A stretch of DNA of 14,025 nt from the NCBI GenBank assembly GCA_934500865.1, contig CAKSUD010000044.1:1-14025 (forward strand), in the 5' to 3' direction. The translations under genes and the position numbers were made by a program. The notes beneath the pieces were generated by a model. That model saw only the letters and a list, made by a program, of their open reading frames with translations, was not told the DNA's origin and did not search any database. The DNA is from an uncultured Clostridia bacterium (lineage in GTDB: Bacteria; Bacillota; Clostridia; TANB77; RGIG9151). Shown one piece after another: positions 7,335 to 14,025 of this stretch (within the stretch, counting starts at the first letter, position 1; each line of letters starts with the position of its first letter).

Positions 7335-7649
7335 TTAAATCATTTTGTAGCTATTGTTTTTCACAATATCAAGTAATAAATCAAAATTATCATCTTCAGC
7401 CATTTTGTTTTTTCTAATAGCACCGCATTTCTCACATTTATATATAATGATATATCCTTTTTTAGGGTTGTTCTCCATACCGATAGGTTTTAACATTCCC
7501 TTACATTCTTCAGCACGGTCCCCCGGTTCTTTGTCTACATGTTTAGAATATAAACATTTGGGACAATGGTTTCGGCAAGAATACCCAAGTGGTTTTACCT
7601 CATTACCGCAATGTTCACAAACAAATGGCTCATCAATTTCAATAAACAT
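7335..7649 (-). CDS. RNHCP-domain zinc-ribbon protein
   Basis: This small protein of 104 residues carries the RNHCP motif that names its family (RNHCPKCLYSKHVD, about 27-40, then PGDR, CKGMLKPIGM). Cysteine pairs CEHC (11-14), C25, CPKC (29-32), C49 and CEKC (72-75) suggest one or two structural zinc sites. No function is established for the family as far as I know; an RNA- or ribosome-related role is a guess from the zinc-ribbon form and the adjacent hpf gene. The ATG at 7647-7649 has a modest upstream AGGA. It starts 23 nt after the response-regulator stop and is followed 70 nt later by hpf, so it is probably the middle gene of that operon. Confidence 0.85.
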   Translation of the reverse strand: MFIEIDEPFVCEHCGNEVKPLGYSCRNHCPKCLYSKHVDKEPGDRAEECKGMLKPIGMENNPKKGYIIIYKCEKCGAIRKNKMAEDDNFDLLLDIVKNNSYKMI

Positions 7650-7672
7650 TTTCTCAATCCTAACATAAATAA

Positions 7673-9199
7673 TTAAACTTTTTCAAGTGCAGATGCATAT
7701 GTATGCGCTATATCTTTTTGCATATTTTCATAGTCTGTATCTAGTAATTTCAAGAACGCATCAACAACATTTTCATCAAACTGAGTACCTTTTCCCTTCT
7801 CTAATTGCTCTATCGCTTGAGAAAGTTCCATTTTAGTTCTATACACCCTATCCGATGTCATTGCATCAAAAGCATCTGATACACTAATAATTCTAGCTAA
7901 AAGTGGAATTTCCTCCCCTTTTAATCCATGAGGATACCCTCTTCCATCTATTCTTTCGTGGTGATATTCAACCAACGGAACAATATCCTTAAACATAGAC
8001 ATAGCTGATAATATATTTGCACCCTTTAGCGGATGTTTCTTTATTTCGTTATATTCATCATCGTCTAATCGTGAATTTTTTAGTAAGATATCATCGTTAG
8101 TTCCAATTTTACCTATATCATGGAATATACCACCTATTTTTAGTCTTTCTATATCTGCCTCAGGCAATCCCATAGCCTGTCCTATTCTAGAGGCATAATA
8201 CGATACTCTGTCTGAGTGACCTCTAGTATAATAGTCTTTAGCATCAACTGCAAGTCTAAGAGTTTCAATTGTATCCATATAACGCTTTTTTAATTCTGCA
8301 TATGTTTCAACCAATTCGTCATTTTTTAAGTTTATTAAAGAATGCATTTGAGCATTATTTATAGCTGATGCAGCTTGTTTTGCATATATTTCTAAAAGCT
8401 TTAAACAATCAGCATATTTATCACTTTCTATGTATAAGACGCCTACTCCTGCAGAAGTATCAGTAACAAGCGGAATTATAACTTCATTCGGTTTAGATAT
8501 AGTTTGTCTTGTACTTCTTGCATAACCGATATCTGTCATAAAATCAGGTGACATAGAATCCATAAACGTATCGATATCACAGTTGTATTTTCCTATTCCT
8601 CTAAAAATACTCTTTTTAGCAGTATCATCAGAAGAAACTATATCGTCTGCAAGTATAAATGCATTTTCGCTATATACAAGAGGCATAAGTTGAACAAGTA
8701 TTTCCTCTAATATATTATCGAACGGTTGAAGTTGATAGATTTTAGGTAATGCATTTATTATGTTATTTAATCCGTCCTTAAACTTTGAAATTGTTCTTTT
8801 TTGAGCAACAGACTTAAGTGCCGACTCAATTAAAAGCATAAGTTGATCAAATCTATCACTTTTTTCGCAGTAACATTGTATATCGAGATTTTCCATTGTT
8901 TCAAGTGGAGGAGCTAAATCTTTGTGACCTGTAAGTAGCAGTATATATAAATCCTCGTTAAACTCTCTTATTAATTCTACCACCTTATCACCATTTATAG
9001 GTTGCATTATAAAGTCAAGAATCAGCAAATCGAATTTATCCTTTTTAATTAATTCAATCGCATCAAGAGGATTTGTCACACCGACATATTCGCAATTTTT
9101 ACGTTTTAGTAAAATTGATACTGAATCTAAGATACCTATATCATCGTCAACAACAATAACTTTGTATCTTTCTTCTGTATTTCTGTTCCCTCTTCTCAT
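7673..9199 (-). CDS. Response regulator with GAF-like middle domain and HD-GYP c-di-GMP phosphodiesterase
   Basis: This is a cytoplasmic two-component output protein predicted to hydrolyse cyclic di-GMP. Residues 12-125 are a receiver domain: acidic pocket Asp18-Asp20, phospho-acceptor Asp62 (LILDFIM), Thr90 and Lys113. The middle (about 138-290) resembles DUF3369, a GAF-like domain found between receiver and HD-GYP domains (DGLNNIINA start; GVLYIESD; AASAINNAQM). A short helical linker (about 291-310) leads into the HD-GYP domain (about 310-490) with all expected motifs: RGHSDRV, HDIGKIG (His360, Asp361), KHPLKGANIL, HHERIDGRGYP (His413, His414) and DAFDAMTSDR. The active site looks intact. 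No histidine kinase is encoded nearby. The ATG has GAGGGGAG upstream. A sigma-D-type promoter lies about 70 nt upstream, and RNHCP and hpf genes follow, which points to a motility or growth-state role. Confidence 0.92.
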   Translation of the reverse strand: MRRGNRNTEERYKVIVVDDDIGILDSVSILLKRKNCEYVGVTNPLDAIELIKKDKFDLLILDFIMQPINGDKVVELIREFNEDLYILLLTGHKDLAPPLETMENLDIQCYCEKSDRFDQLMLLIESALKSVAQKRTISKFKDGLNNIINALPKIYQLQPFDNILEEILVQLMPLVYSENAFILADDIVSSDDTAKKSIFRGIGKYNCDIDTFMDSMSPDFMTDIGYARSTRQTISKPNEVIIPLVTDTSAGVGVLYIESDKYADCLKLLEIYAKQAASAINNAQMHSLINLKNDELVETYAELKKRYMDTIETLRLAVDAKDYYTRGHSDRVSYYASRIGQAMGLPEADIERLKIGGIFHDIGKIGTNDDILLKNSRLDDDEYNEIKKHPLKGANILSAMSMFKDIVPLVEYHHERIDGRGYPHGLKGEEIPLLARIISVSDAFDAMTSDRVYRTKMELSQAIEQLEKGKGTQFDENVVDAFLKLLDTDYENMQKDIAHTYASALEKV

Positions 9200-9267
9200 A
9201 AGAAAACTCCCCTCGTGTTTCCAAACATCATGGAAAAAATCTCACATTACACACTCCAACATAAAAA

Positions 9268-9294
9268 ATATCGGCAAAAAGTAACTTCATATTA
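9268..9294 (-). promoter_or_regulatory. Candidate sigma-D (sigma-28, flagellar) promoter
   Basis: On the minus strand GCCGATAT (9268-9275) matches the -10 consensus of B. subtilis sigma-D exactly. It is preceded at 15 nt by TAAT (9291-9294), one base from the TAAA -35. The spacing is the consensus value. It lies in the 101-nt gap between the PH-domain gene stop (9301) and the response-regulator start (9199), and would give a leader of about 60 nt. No convincing sigma-A promoter was found in this gap. Confidence 0.68.
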
Positions 9295-9300
9295 ACAATT

Positions 9301-9678
9301 TTACAAAACAAATTCACTTATTCTCTTTCCAATTTCTCTTATATTGTTATTTCCGAAGAATTCAAACTTAATAGAAGTACTTCCAGACAGATAAATTTCT
9401 AGTTCAGAATCCAAGTCAATAGTACCCGCTGTTTCAACAGAATAGAATTGTATTCTCTTATATGGAATAGATGTGTAATCGATTTTAGAACCGGTTATTC
9501 CTTGCACATTTACAGACACAATTCTTTTATTAGTAAAAATAACCCTATCTCTCATAGAAACATAACTTCCAACAACCACTTCATCATCTAAAAGTAGTTC
9601 ATTAAGTACCTTAGTGCCATTGCTGGTATCCTCTTGATGTAATTTGAATATCTTCTTATTTGTAAAATCAATTTTCAT
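9301..9678 (-). CDS. Bacterial PH-domain protein (YvbH/bPH_1-like)
   Basis: A soluble 125-residue protein that is essentially one bacterial pleckstrin-homology-like domain. The run LLDDEVVVGSYVSMRDRVIFTNKRI followed by GITGSKIDYTSIPYKRIQFYSVETAG, DLDSELEIYLSG and a final helix IREIGKRISEFVL is characteristic of the bPH_1 family (DUF1696). The cellular role is not established, and bacterial members do not necessarily bind phosphoinositides. The ATG at 9676-9678 has AGGAGGG at 9 nt. Its first 11 bases overlap the end of lspA in another frame, so translation is likely coupled to lspA. No terminator is seen after it; the sigma-D-type promoter of the next unit begins 7 nt beyond its stop codon. 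Confidence 0.85.
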   Translation of the reverse strand: MKIDFTNKKIFKLHQEDTSNGTKVLNELLLDDEVVVGSYVSMRDRVIFTNKRIVSVNVQGITGSKIDYTSIPYKRIQFYSVETAGTIDLDSELEIYLSGSTSIKFEFFGNNNIREIGKRISEFVL

Positions 9679-10120
9679 CGTTATTTTCCCTCCTAATAAA
9701 GCTAATTACAAGCATTATACATCCTACTACTATACATATATCTGCGAAATTAAATACAGGCCAAAACTTGAAATCAATAAAATCAACAACATATCCTCGA
9801 ATTAACCTATCAATGTAATTCCCGATAGCCCCCCCTACCACTAAACTTCCGGCAAACGTCTCGAATTTAGTAGGTTTTGACTTTATTAAAAACACAATAA
9901 TTACTAAAATAAAAATCGGTATAAGTATCTTTAATAAAATATCATATTTATTAAAAATTCCCCACGCTGCACCATAATTTTCAACATACGTAAAAGATAA
10001 AACTTTATCTATTAGTACAACTTCATCTCGATATAAGTTTGAAACTATAAGTGCCTTGGTAATCTGGTCAATTAAAATAATGATAATACCGATTATTATG
10101 CTTATTAAGCCTATTCCCAT
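9668..10120 (-). CDS. lspA: Lipoprotein signal peptidase (signal peptidase II)
   Basis: LspA is an integral-membrane aspartyl protease that removes the signal peptide from diacylglyceryl-modified prolipoproteins; the lipoprotein at 5746-6591 would be one of its substrates. With the start used here it has 150 residues and four predicted membrane helices. Conserved blocks are LIDQITKALI (Asp18), VENYGAAWGIF, GAIGNYIDRLIRGYVVDFIDF and FNFADICIVVG; Asp104 and Asp127 are the expected catalytic dyad. The ATG at 10118-10120 is chosen because GGAGG lies 4 nt upstream and the mature family length is 150-165. An in-frame extension to 10192 would translate the ribosome binding site. The 112-nt gap to gyrB shows no terminator and only weak promoter-like sequence, so readthrough from gyrB is likely. 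The next gene overlaps its 3' end. Confidence 0.94.
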   Translation of the reverse strand: MGIGLISIIIGIIIILIDQITKALIVSNLYRDEVVLIDKVLSFTYVENYGAAWGIFNKYDILLKILIPIFILVIIVFLIKSKPTKFETFAGSLVVGGAIGNYIDRLIRGYVVDFIDFKFWPVFNFADICIVVGCIMLVISFIRRENNDEN

Positions 10121-10232
10121 TTTTCCTCCAAACTCAAAAGAGATACCATAAACAGCGGTCATATCCGCCAATACAATCGGTTTTAATTGCATTCGGTATT
10201 TCCGTTTTATTTAAGGTATCCCCTTTAACATT

Positions 10233-12200
10233 CTAAATATCTAAGTTTGTAACACTATGTGCATTTTGTTGAATAAACTCACGACGAGGTTCAACACTAT
10301 CTCCCATTAATACGGAGAAAATCTTATCAGCTTCAATAGCATCAGTAATTGAAACTTTAAGCATTGTTCTTGTAGCAGGATTCATTGTAGTATCCCAAAG
10401 CTGTTCAGAATCCATTTCTCCAAGACCTTTGTATCTTTGAATATTGTCAGCTTCTCCGCCAACCTCTTCCATAGCCTTTGCAAGTTCCGCATCTGTATTG
10501 CAATAAATATGTGTCTTGCCTTTTGTAACTCTATATAGTGGAGGTTGTGCAATATAAATATGTCCTTCTTCAATAAGCGGTCTCATATATCTAAAGAAGA
10601 ATGTTAAAAGTAATGTTCTAATGTGCGCACCATCAACATCGGCATCGGCCATTAGTACAACTTTATCATATCTTATCTTAGAAATATCAAATTCAGGTCC
10701 TATTCCCGCACCTATTGCAGTAATAACAGGGTGCATCTTATCATTATTAAATACTTTATCAATTCTTGTTTTCTCTACGTTTAACATTTTTCCCCAAAGC
10801 GGAAGAATAGCTTGGAACTTTCTGTCTCTTCCTTGCTTTGCAGAACCACCCGCAGAATCTCCCTCGACAAGATAAAGTTCTGTTCTACCGGTATTCTTTT
10901 CTGAACAATCAGCAAGTTTACCAGGTAAAGACATAGATTCTAGTGCACTTTTTCTCTTAACTAATTCACGAGCTTTTCTCGCAGCCTCACGAGCACGAGC
11001 TGAAGTTAAACATTCATTTAATATAGCCTTAGAAATCGCGGGATTTTCCTCCAAGAAAGCAGAGAATTTATCATTCATAACACCTTCTACAAGTCCTCTA
11101 ATTTCGCTATTTCCAAGTTTTGTCTTAGTTTGTCCTTCAAATTCAGGGTTTGTAAGTTTTACGCTTATTATAGCAGATAATCCTTCTCTTACATCGTCAC
11201 CCATTAAGTTTTTATCAGAGTCCTTAAGTAGATTATACTTTCTAGCATAGTCATTTAAAACCTTTGTAAGAGCAGTCTTGAAACCAACTAAATGAGTTCC
11301 GCCTTCAACTGTATTAATATTGTTTGCGAAAGTAAATATGTTCTCAGCATATCCATCTGTATATTGCATAGCTATTTCAACATTAGCATCTTCACGTTCA
11401 GCATAAAAGTACATTGGCTTTTCATGTAAAGGAGTTTTTCCCTTGTTTATATACTCAACAAATGATATTATTCCACCTTCATAATGGAAAACCTTTTCAT
11501 ATATCTTTCCTTCATCGTCAACAGTTCTTTCATCTCTAACAACGATTTTTACACCTCTAGTTAAAAATGCAAGTTCTCTTAAACGTTGAATTAATGTATC
11601 AGTAACAAATACAGTATCCTCGAAAATTTCAGGGTCCGGTTTAAAATGAACCTTTGTTCCATGAGCTGTTGTATCACCAATAACTTCTAACTTAGTAATA
11701 GGCTTACCTCTTTCATATCTTTGTTTGTAGATCTTTCCGTCTTTAAATACTTCAACCTCTACCCATTCAGAAAGAGCGTTAACAACAGAAGCACCAACTC
11801 CATGTAATCCACCTGAAACTTTATATCCGTCTCCGCCAAACTTTCCACCTGCGTGTAATATAGTATAAACAACTTCAACAGTAGGTATTCCCATTTTTGG
11901 ATGTATTCCAACAGGTATACCACGTCCATTATCTAAAACTGTAACAGAATTATCAGTATGAATAGTAACATCTACTGTATCACAGAATCCAGCCAAAGCC
12001 TCATCAATACTGTTATCTACAATTTCATAAACCAAGTGATGCAAACCACGAAGTGAAGTAGAACCTATATACATACCAGGTCTTTTTCTTACAGCCTCTA
12101 ATCCTTCTAAGACTTGAATTTGAGACTCATCATAATGGTTTTCAGCTTCCTTTGCAAATTCTTCGCTCATCTTCTCTTCTTCAAAAATATCTTCACTCAT
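10233..12200 (-). CDS. gyrB: DNA gyrase subunit B
   Basis: GyrB is the ATPase subunit of DNA gyrase, which with GyrA introduces negative supercoils. The GHKL ATP-binding domain shows EIVDNSIDEALAG (Asn63), DNGRGIPVG and HAGGKFGGDGYKVSGGLHGVGAS. QTKTKLG (357-363) is the transducer lysine loop. The TOPRIM domain carries EGDSAGGSAKQGRDR (446 onward) and DADVDGAH (519-526), and the end has QRYKGLGEM. The length of 655 includes an acidic N-terminal tail of about 20 residues beyond the usual Firmicute start; the ATG at 12198-12200 has an AAAGGA upstream. The loop usually written PLRGK reads PLWGK here (Trp469), which may be a lineage variant. remB lies 21 nt upstream and probably shares its promoter. 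gyrA, which follows gyrB in B. subtilis, is absent; lspA comes next. Confidence 0.98.
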   Translation of the reverse strand: MSEDIFEEEKMSEEFAKEAENHYDESQIQVLEGLEAVRKRPGMYIGSTSLRGLHHLVYEIVDNSIDEALAGFCDTVDVTIHTDNSVTVLDNGRGIPVGIHPKMGIPTVEVVYTILHAGGKFGGDGYKVSGGLHGVGASVVNALSEWVEVEVFKDGKIYKQRYERGKPITKLEVIGDTTAHGTKVHFKPDPEIFEDTVFVTDTLIQRLRELAFLTRGVKIVVRDERTVDDEGKIYEKVFHYEGGIISFVEYINKGKTPLHEKPMYFYAEREDANVEIAMQYTDGYAENIFTFANNINTVEGGTHLVGFKTALTKVLNDYARKYNLLKDSDKNLMGDDVREGLSAIISVKLTNPEFEGQTKTKLGNSEIRGLVEGVMNDKFSAFLEENPAISKAILNECLTSARAREAARKARELVKRKSALESMSLPGKLADCSEKNTGRTELYLVEGDSAGGSAKQGRDRKFQAILPLWGKMLNVEKTRIDKVFNNDKMHPVITAIGAGIGPEFDISKIRYDKVVLMADADVDGAHIRTLLLTFFFRYMRPLIEEGHIYIAQPPLYRVTKGKTHIYCNTDAELAKAMEEVGGEADNIQRYKGLGEMDSEQLWDTTMNPATRTMLKVSITDAIEADKIFSVLMGDSVEPRREFIQQNAHSVTNLDI

Positions 12201-12221
12201 TTAATTCATTCCTTTCTAACC

Positions 12222-12494
12222 TTACATATCAAATTGATTCTCTCCGGAAGTTTCCGAACGTTTTAATAATGTAACGGAAGATATATTAGTTAAATAAACT
12301 TTATCTTTATTTTTCTTTCTAACTATAACAAAAGTCTTAGGGATATCCGAGCATATAGTTTCTACGATTCCCATTTCTTCTGCTTTTTTTAAGTATATTT
12401 GAGTGTTTTTAGAAACACTCGCCGTATCCAAATTACAAACAGCAACAATATCCTTCTGATTTACATATACATCATTACCTAAATGCAAAAACAT
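12222..12494 (-). CDS. remB: RemB (YaaB)-family DUF370 regulator
   Basis: A 90-residue protein of the DUF370 family. It resembles B. subtilis YaaB/RemB, a regulator linked to biofilm matrix genes and encoded directly upstream of gyrB, which is the same order seen here. The opening MFLHLGNDVYVNQKDIVAV and the block PKTFVIVRKKNKDKVYLTNISSVTLLKR are diagnostic. The protein is cytoplasmic. I start it at the ATG at 12492-12494, five codons inside the longest reading frame, because GGGTGA stands just upstream and the family begins with MFxHLG. It has its own strong promoter and is followed by gyrB after 21 nt. recF, the usual upstream neighbour, is missing. Confidence 0.92.
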   Translation of the reverse strand: MFLHLGNDVYVNQKDIVAVCNLDTASVSKNTQIYLKKAEEMGIVETICSDIPKTFVIVRKKNKDKVYLTNISSVTLLKRSETSGENQFDM

Positions 12495-12527
12495 AATATT
12501 CACCCACATGCCTTAGATTACAGTTAG

Positions 12528-12556
12528 ATAATATCATTAATGCATTTAATAGTCAA
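12528..12556 (-). promoter_or_regulatory. Extended -10 sigma-A promoter for remB-gyrB
   Basis: On the minus strand a TTGACT -35 (12551-12556) and a TATTAT -10 (12528-12533) are separated by 17 nt, with TGA directly before the -10 (extended -10). The spacer contains a near-palindrome centred on ATGCAT (ATTAA-ATGCAT-TAAT), which could be an operator or chance in AT-rich DNA. The leader to the remB ATG is about 27 nt. Confidence 0.85.
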
Positions 12557-12589
12557 ACATTTTACACTTTATTTTTCAAAAAATAGTTG

Positions 12590-13804
12590 CTAAAATGTAT
12601 CCTCATTCTTAGTTAACACAATATTATTCATTCCATTATAAATGTTGTTTATTTGTGGCTTTAGTTGTTCGCCAAAGTCCTTTGTATAAAACACTGTAGA
12701 CGTTTCAAAATACAAACCTAGCATTGGTAATTTATCAAACAAAATACTTTGCATTTTATCAAAATACTCTAGTTGTTTGCTCTCTAATATTTCATGCTTT
12801 GCAAGATAAACCAAATAATCATATTCTTCATCCTTAAATCCGAAAACATTATTTCCCGAGTTACTTTCAAAGTTGTATAAAAATTCCGGATAGTCTGTAA
12901 TTGACCAATCAGTAATAGCCAAATCATATTCGTATGCTTTAACGGCAGTATTATATTCCTCTCCTGCTTTCGCAACAACATTTATTTTTATACCTATTTT
13001 ATCCAAATCATTCTTTATATACTCAGCCTTATTGCTCATACCTTTAGCATCACTATTTATAAGTAAACTAAACTCTAACTTATTCCCATCTTTGCTTCTA
13101 ACAGAATTCCTTTGCTCCCAACCCGAATTCGTTAATAAATCTTGTGCTCTTTCAGGATTAAAAGCATATTTTTTCATACTCTTTGAATACAAATATGAAT
13201 TAGGATTAATAGGCAAATCAGAGTATATTCCATAACCATATAGTTCTTTTTCAATAATATAATCTCTATTAATCGCGAGTATCATCGCTTGCCTTATAAC
13301 ATTGTCTTTTAGCACCTCATTTTGAGGATTAAATGTTATTCCTTCAAAGACACTTGTTACATATTTAGAATTATTATACGCACTTCTTCCGTAAGCTCCA
13401 ACTTCGGTATTAGTATCAGCAATATCTATTTCACCAAGTTTTAGTAAGTCAAAACCGGGTCTTGTTTTTGCAATAATCTTCACATCAATATCTTTAATAT
13501 TTCCTACCGACTGGTCGTAATAATTCTTATTGTATTTTAATGAGATAAGCTCTTTATTATTCGTAATAACTTCGTAAGGACCTGTTCCGACATATCTTGA
13601 CTCAGTAGTAAAATCCGACTTCTTATAAAACTTCTCACACAATATTGGGAAATTCAACTTTTCCGGCAAAAAATTATCATAGTCGTTTAGTTCTATTTTT
13701 ATTTTGTAATCAGACAAAATCTCAACGCTTTTAATAATTTTTATATTATGGTTTGTTGCGGACGGAGGACGCTTTAATTTGTTTATTAAAATGATAGATG
13801 GCAT
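12590..13804 (-). pseudogene. 5'-truncated family 5 extracellular solute-binding protein (ABC peptide/nickel type)
   Basis: The 404 residues align in order with the middle and C-terminal parts of SBP_bac_5 proteins, which bind peptides, nickel or other solutes outside the membrane: VGTGPYEV (72-79), KLGEIDIA, ITFNPQNEVLKDNVIRQAMILAINRDYIIEKELYG, FNPERAQDLLTNSGW and YDLAITDWSITDYP. Family members are about 520-550 residues with an N-terminal signal peptide. Here TGPY appears near residue 75 instead of about 200, so roughly 120-130 residues are missing, including any signal peptide or lipobox. The first ATG follows directly on an in-frame TAA and has no ribosome binding site, and I see no promoter on this strand. 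The remaining frame is open. No permease or ATPase gene accompanies it. I infer a gene that lost its 5' end, though a short product from an internal start cannot be excluded. Confidence 0.75.
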
Positions 13805-13900
13805 TTAAAAAATAATTTATAAAGTATTTTAATGCAAACAAATTTTATTTTAAGATGCATTATATGACTCGTTTATTAATTATATAAAAACTTAAATATA

Positions 13901-13912
13901 AGATTTAAATCT
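13901..13912. repeat. 12-bp perfect palindrome upstream of the galE promoter
   Basis: AGATTTAAATCT is a perfect palindrome whose right end lies 18 bp upstream of the galE -35 element. It is a possible operator for a dimeric regulator, but such AT-rich palindromes also arise by chance. The rest of the 186-bp intergenic region (13805-13990) is AT-rich and holds, besides the galE promoter, a loose inverted repeat AATGCA/TGCATT at 13831-13861. No remnant of the missing 5' part of the solute-binding gene is recognisable. Confidence 0.35.
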
Positions 13913-13930
13913 ATTTTAAATATAATTATT

Positions 13931-13958
13931 TTGACATTTTTTACAATTTATTTATAAT
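13931..13958 (+). promoter_or_regulatory. Sigma-A promoter for the galE-like gene
   Basis: A perfect TTGACA (13931-13936) and a perfect TATAAT (13953-13958) are separated by 16 nt. The -10 ends 32 bp before the galE ATG, and the ribosome binding site TGGAG (13978-13982) sits between them, 8 nt from the start codon. It is the only plus-strand promoter I support in the window. Confidence 0.88.
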
Positions 13959-13990
13959 TATTTTGTATTATTAAATTTGGAGTATTAATT

Positions 13991-14025
13991 ATGGCAGTTT
14001 TAATTTGCGGAGGAGCGGGTTATAT
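13991..14025 (+). CDS. galE: NAD-dependent epimerase, probably UDP-glucose 4-epimerase (5' end only)
   Basis: Only the first 11 codons and part of the twelfth are present before the window ends. They read MAVLICGGAGYI, the beginning of the Rossmann NAD-binding motif (GGAGYIG) of the short-chain epimerase family, and match the usual GalE start closely. GalE interconverts UDP-glucose and UDP-galactose, feeding galactose use and surface polysaccharide synthesis. The ATG has TGGAG at 8 nt and a strong promoter upstream. Other extended-SDR sugar-nucleotide enzymes begin similarly, so the symbol rests on little sequence. Confidence 0.7.
   Translation, partial: MAVLICGGAGY

Noticed and set aside
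10121..10192. N-terminal extension of LspA to 10192
   Set aside because: The extra 24 residues encode the ribosome binding site of the internal ATG and make the protein longer than the family.
10121..10232. Separate lspA promoter (TTGGCG, 17 nt, TGGTAT)
   Set aside because: The -10 element matches the consensus at only three positions and no better pair is present; readthrough from gyrB is simpler.
10621..10875. Plus-strand open frame opposite gyrB
   Set aside because: It is antisense to the TOPRIM region of a clear gyrB and has no homology or translation signals.
12557..12589. Possible terminator after the truncated solute-binding gene
   Set aside because: The only pairing is TATTTTT with AAAAATA around a 2-nt loop, with no GC pairs and no proper U-run.
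1..14025. CRISPR arrays, tRNA genes, insertion sequences, att sites
   Set aside because: No regularly spaced direct repeats, tRNA-like folds, transposase or integrase genes were seen.

Overview
The window is AT-rich DNA with compact gene spacing and strong GGAGG-type ribosome binding sites. It fits a low-GC Firmicute of the class Clostridia, possibly a Lachnospiraceae relative; that family call is inference from gene content (remB-gyrB pair, DUF4358 lipoprotein beside MBOAT and DHHW genes, RNHCP protein, long-form HPF). Every gene is on the minus strand except the first codons of a galE-like gene at the right edge. There are no tRNAs, rRNAs, CRISPR arrays or intact mobile elements, and no gene-free stretch over 300 bases.

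Reading in the direction of transcription (right to left), the window splits into four units that appear to use different promoter classes. (1) remB-gyrB-lspA-PH-domain gene, from a strong housekeeping promoter at 12528-12556. (2) A response regulator with an HD-GYP c-di-GMP phosphodiesterase domain, an RNHCP zinc protein and the ribosome hibernation factor hpf. This unit is preceded by a close match to the flagellar sigma-D/sigma-28 promoter (9268-9294) and ends at a strong terminator (6691-6727). (3) A lipoprotein, an MBOAT O-acyltransferase and a DHHW/AlgX-like protein, forming a surface-polymer O-acetylation cassette. It is preceded by a match to an ECF-type sigma promoter (6627-6653). (4) rsmB and a YyaL-like thioredoxin-domain gene, from a housekeeping promoter (3162-3190) to a terminator (73-100).

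To the right of remB lies a 5'-truncated ABC-transporter solute-binding protein gene, which looks like a pseudogene. Beyond it is a 186-bp AT-rich divergent intergenic region carrying the galE promoter. In B. subtilis recF precedes remB and gyrA follows gyrB; neither is present here, so the origin-proximal cluster has been rearranged.

The points most worth checking are the two alternative-sigma promoters (which would tie c-di-GMP turnover and ribosome hibernation to motility, and cell-surface acetylation to envelope stress), a 12-bp hairpin that holds the yyaL start codon in its stem and its ribosome binding site in the loop, and an unusually short YyaL protein.
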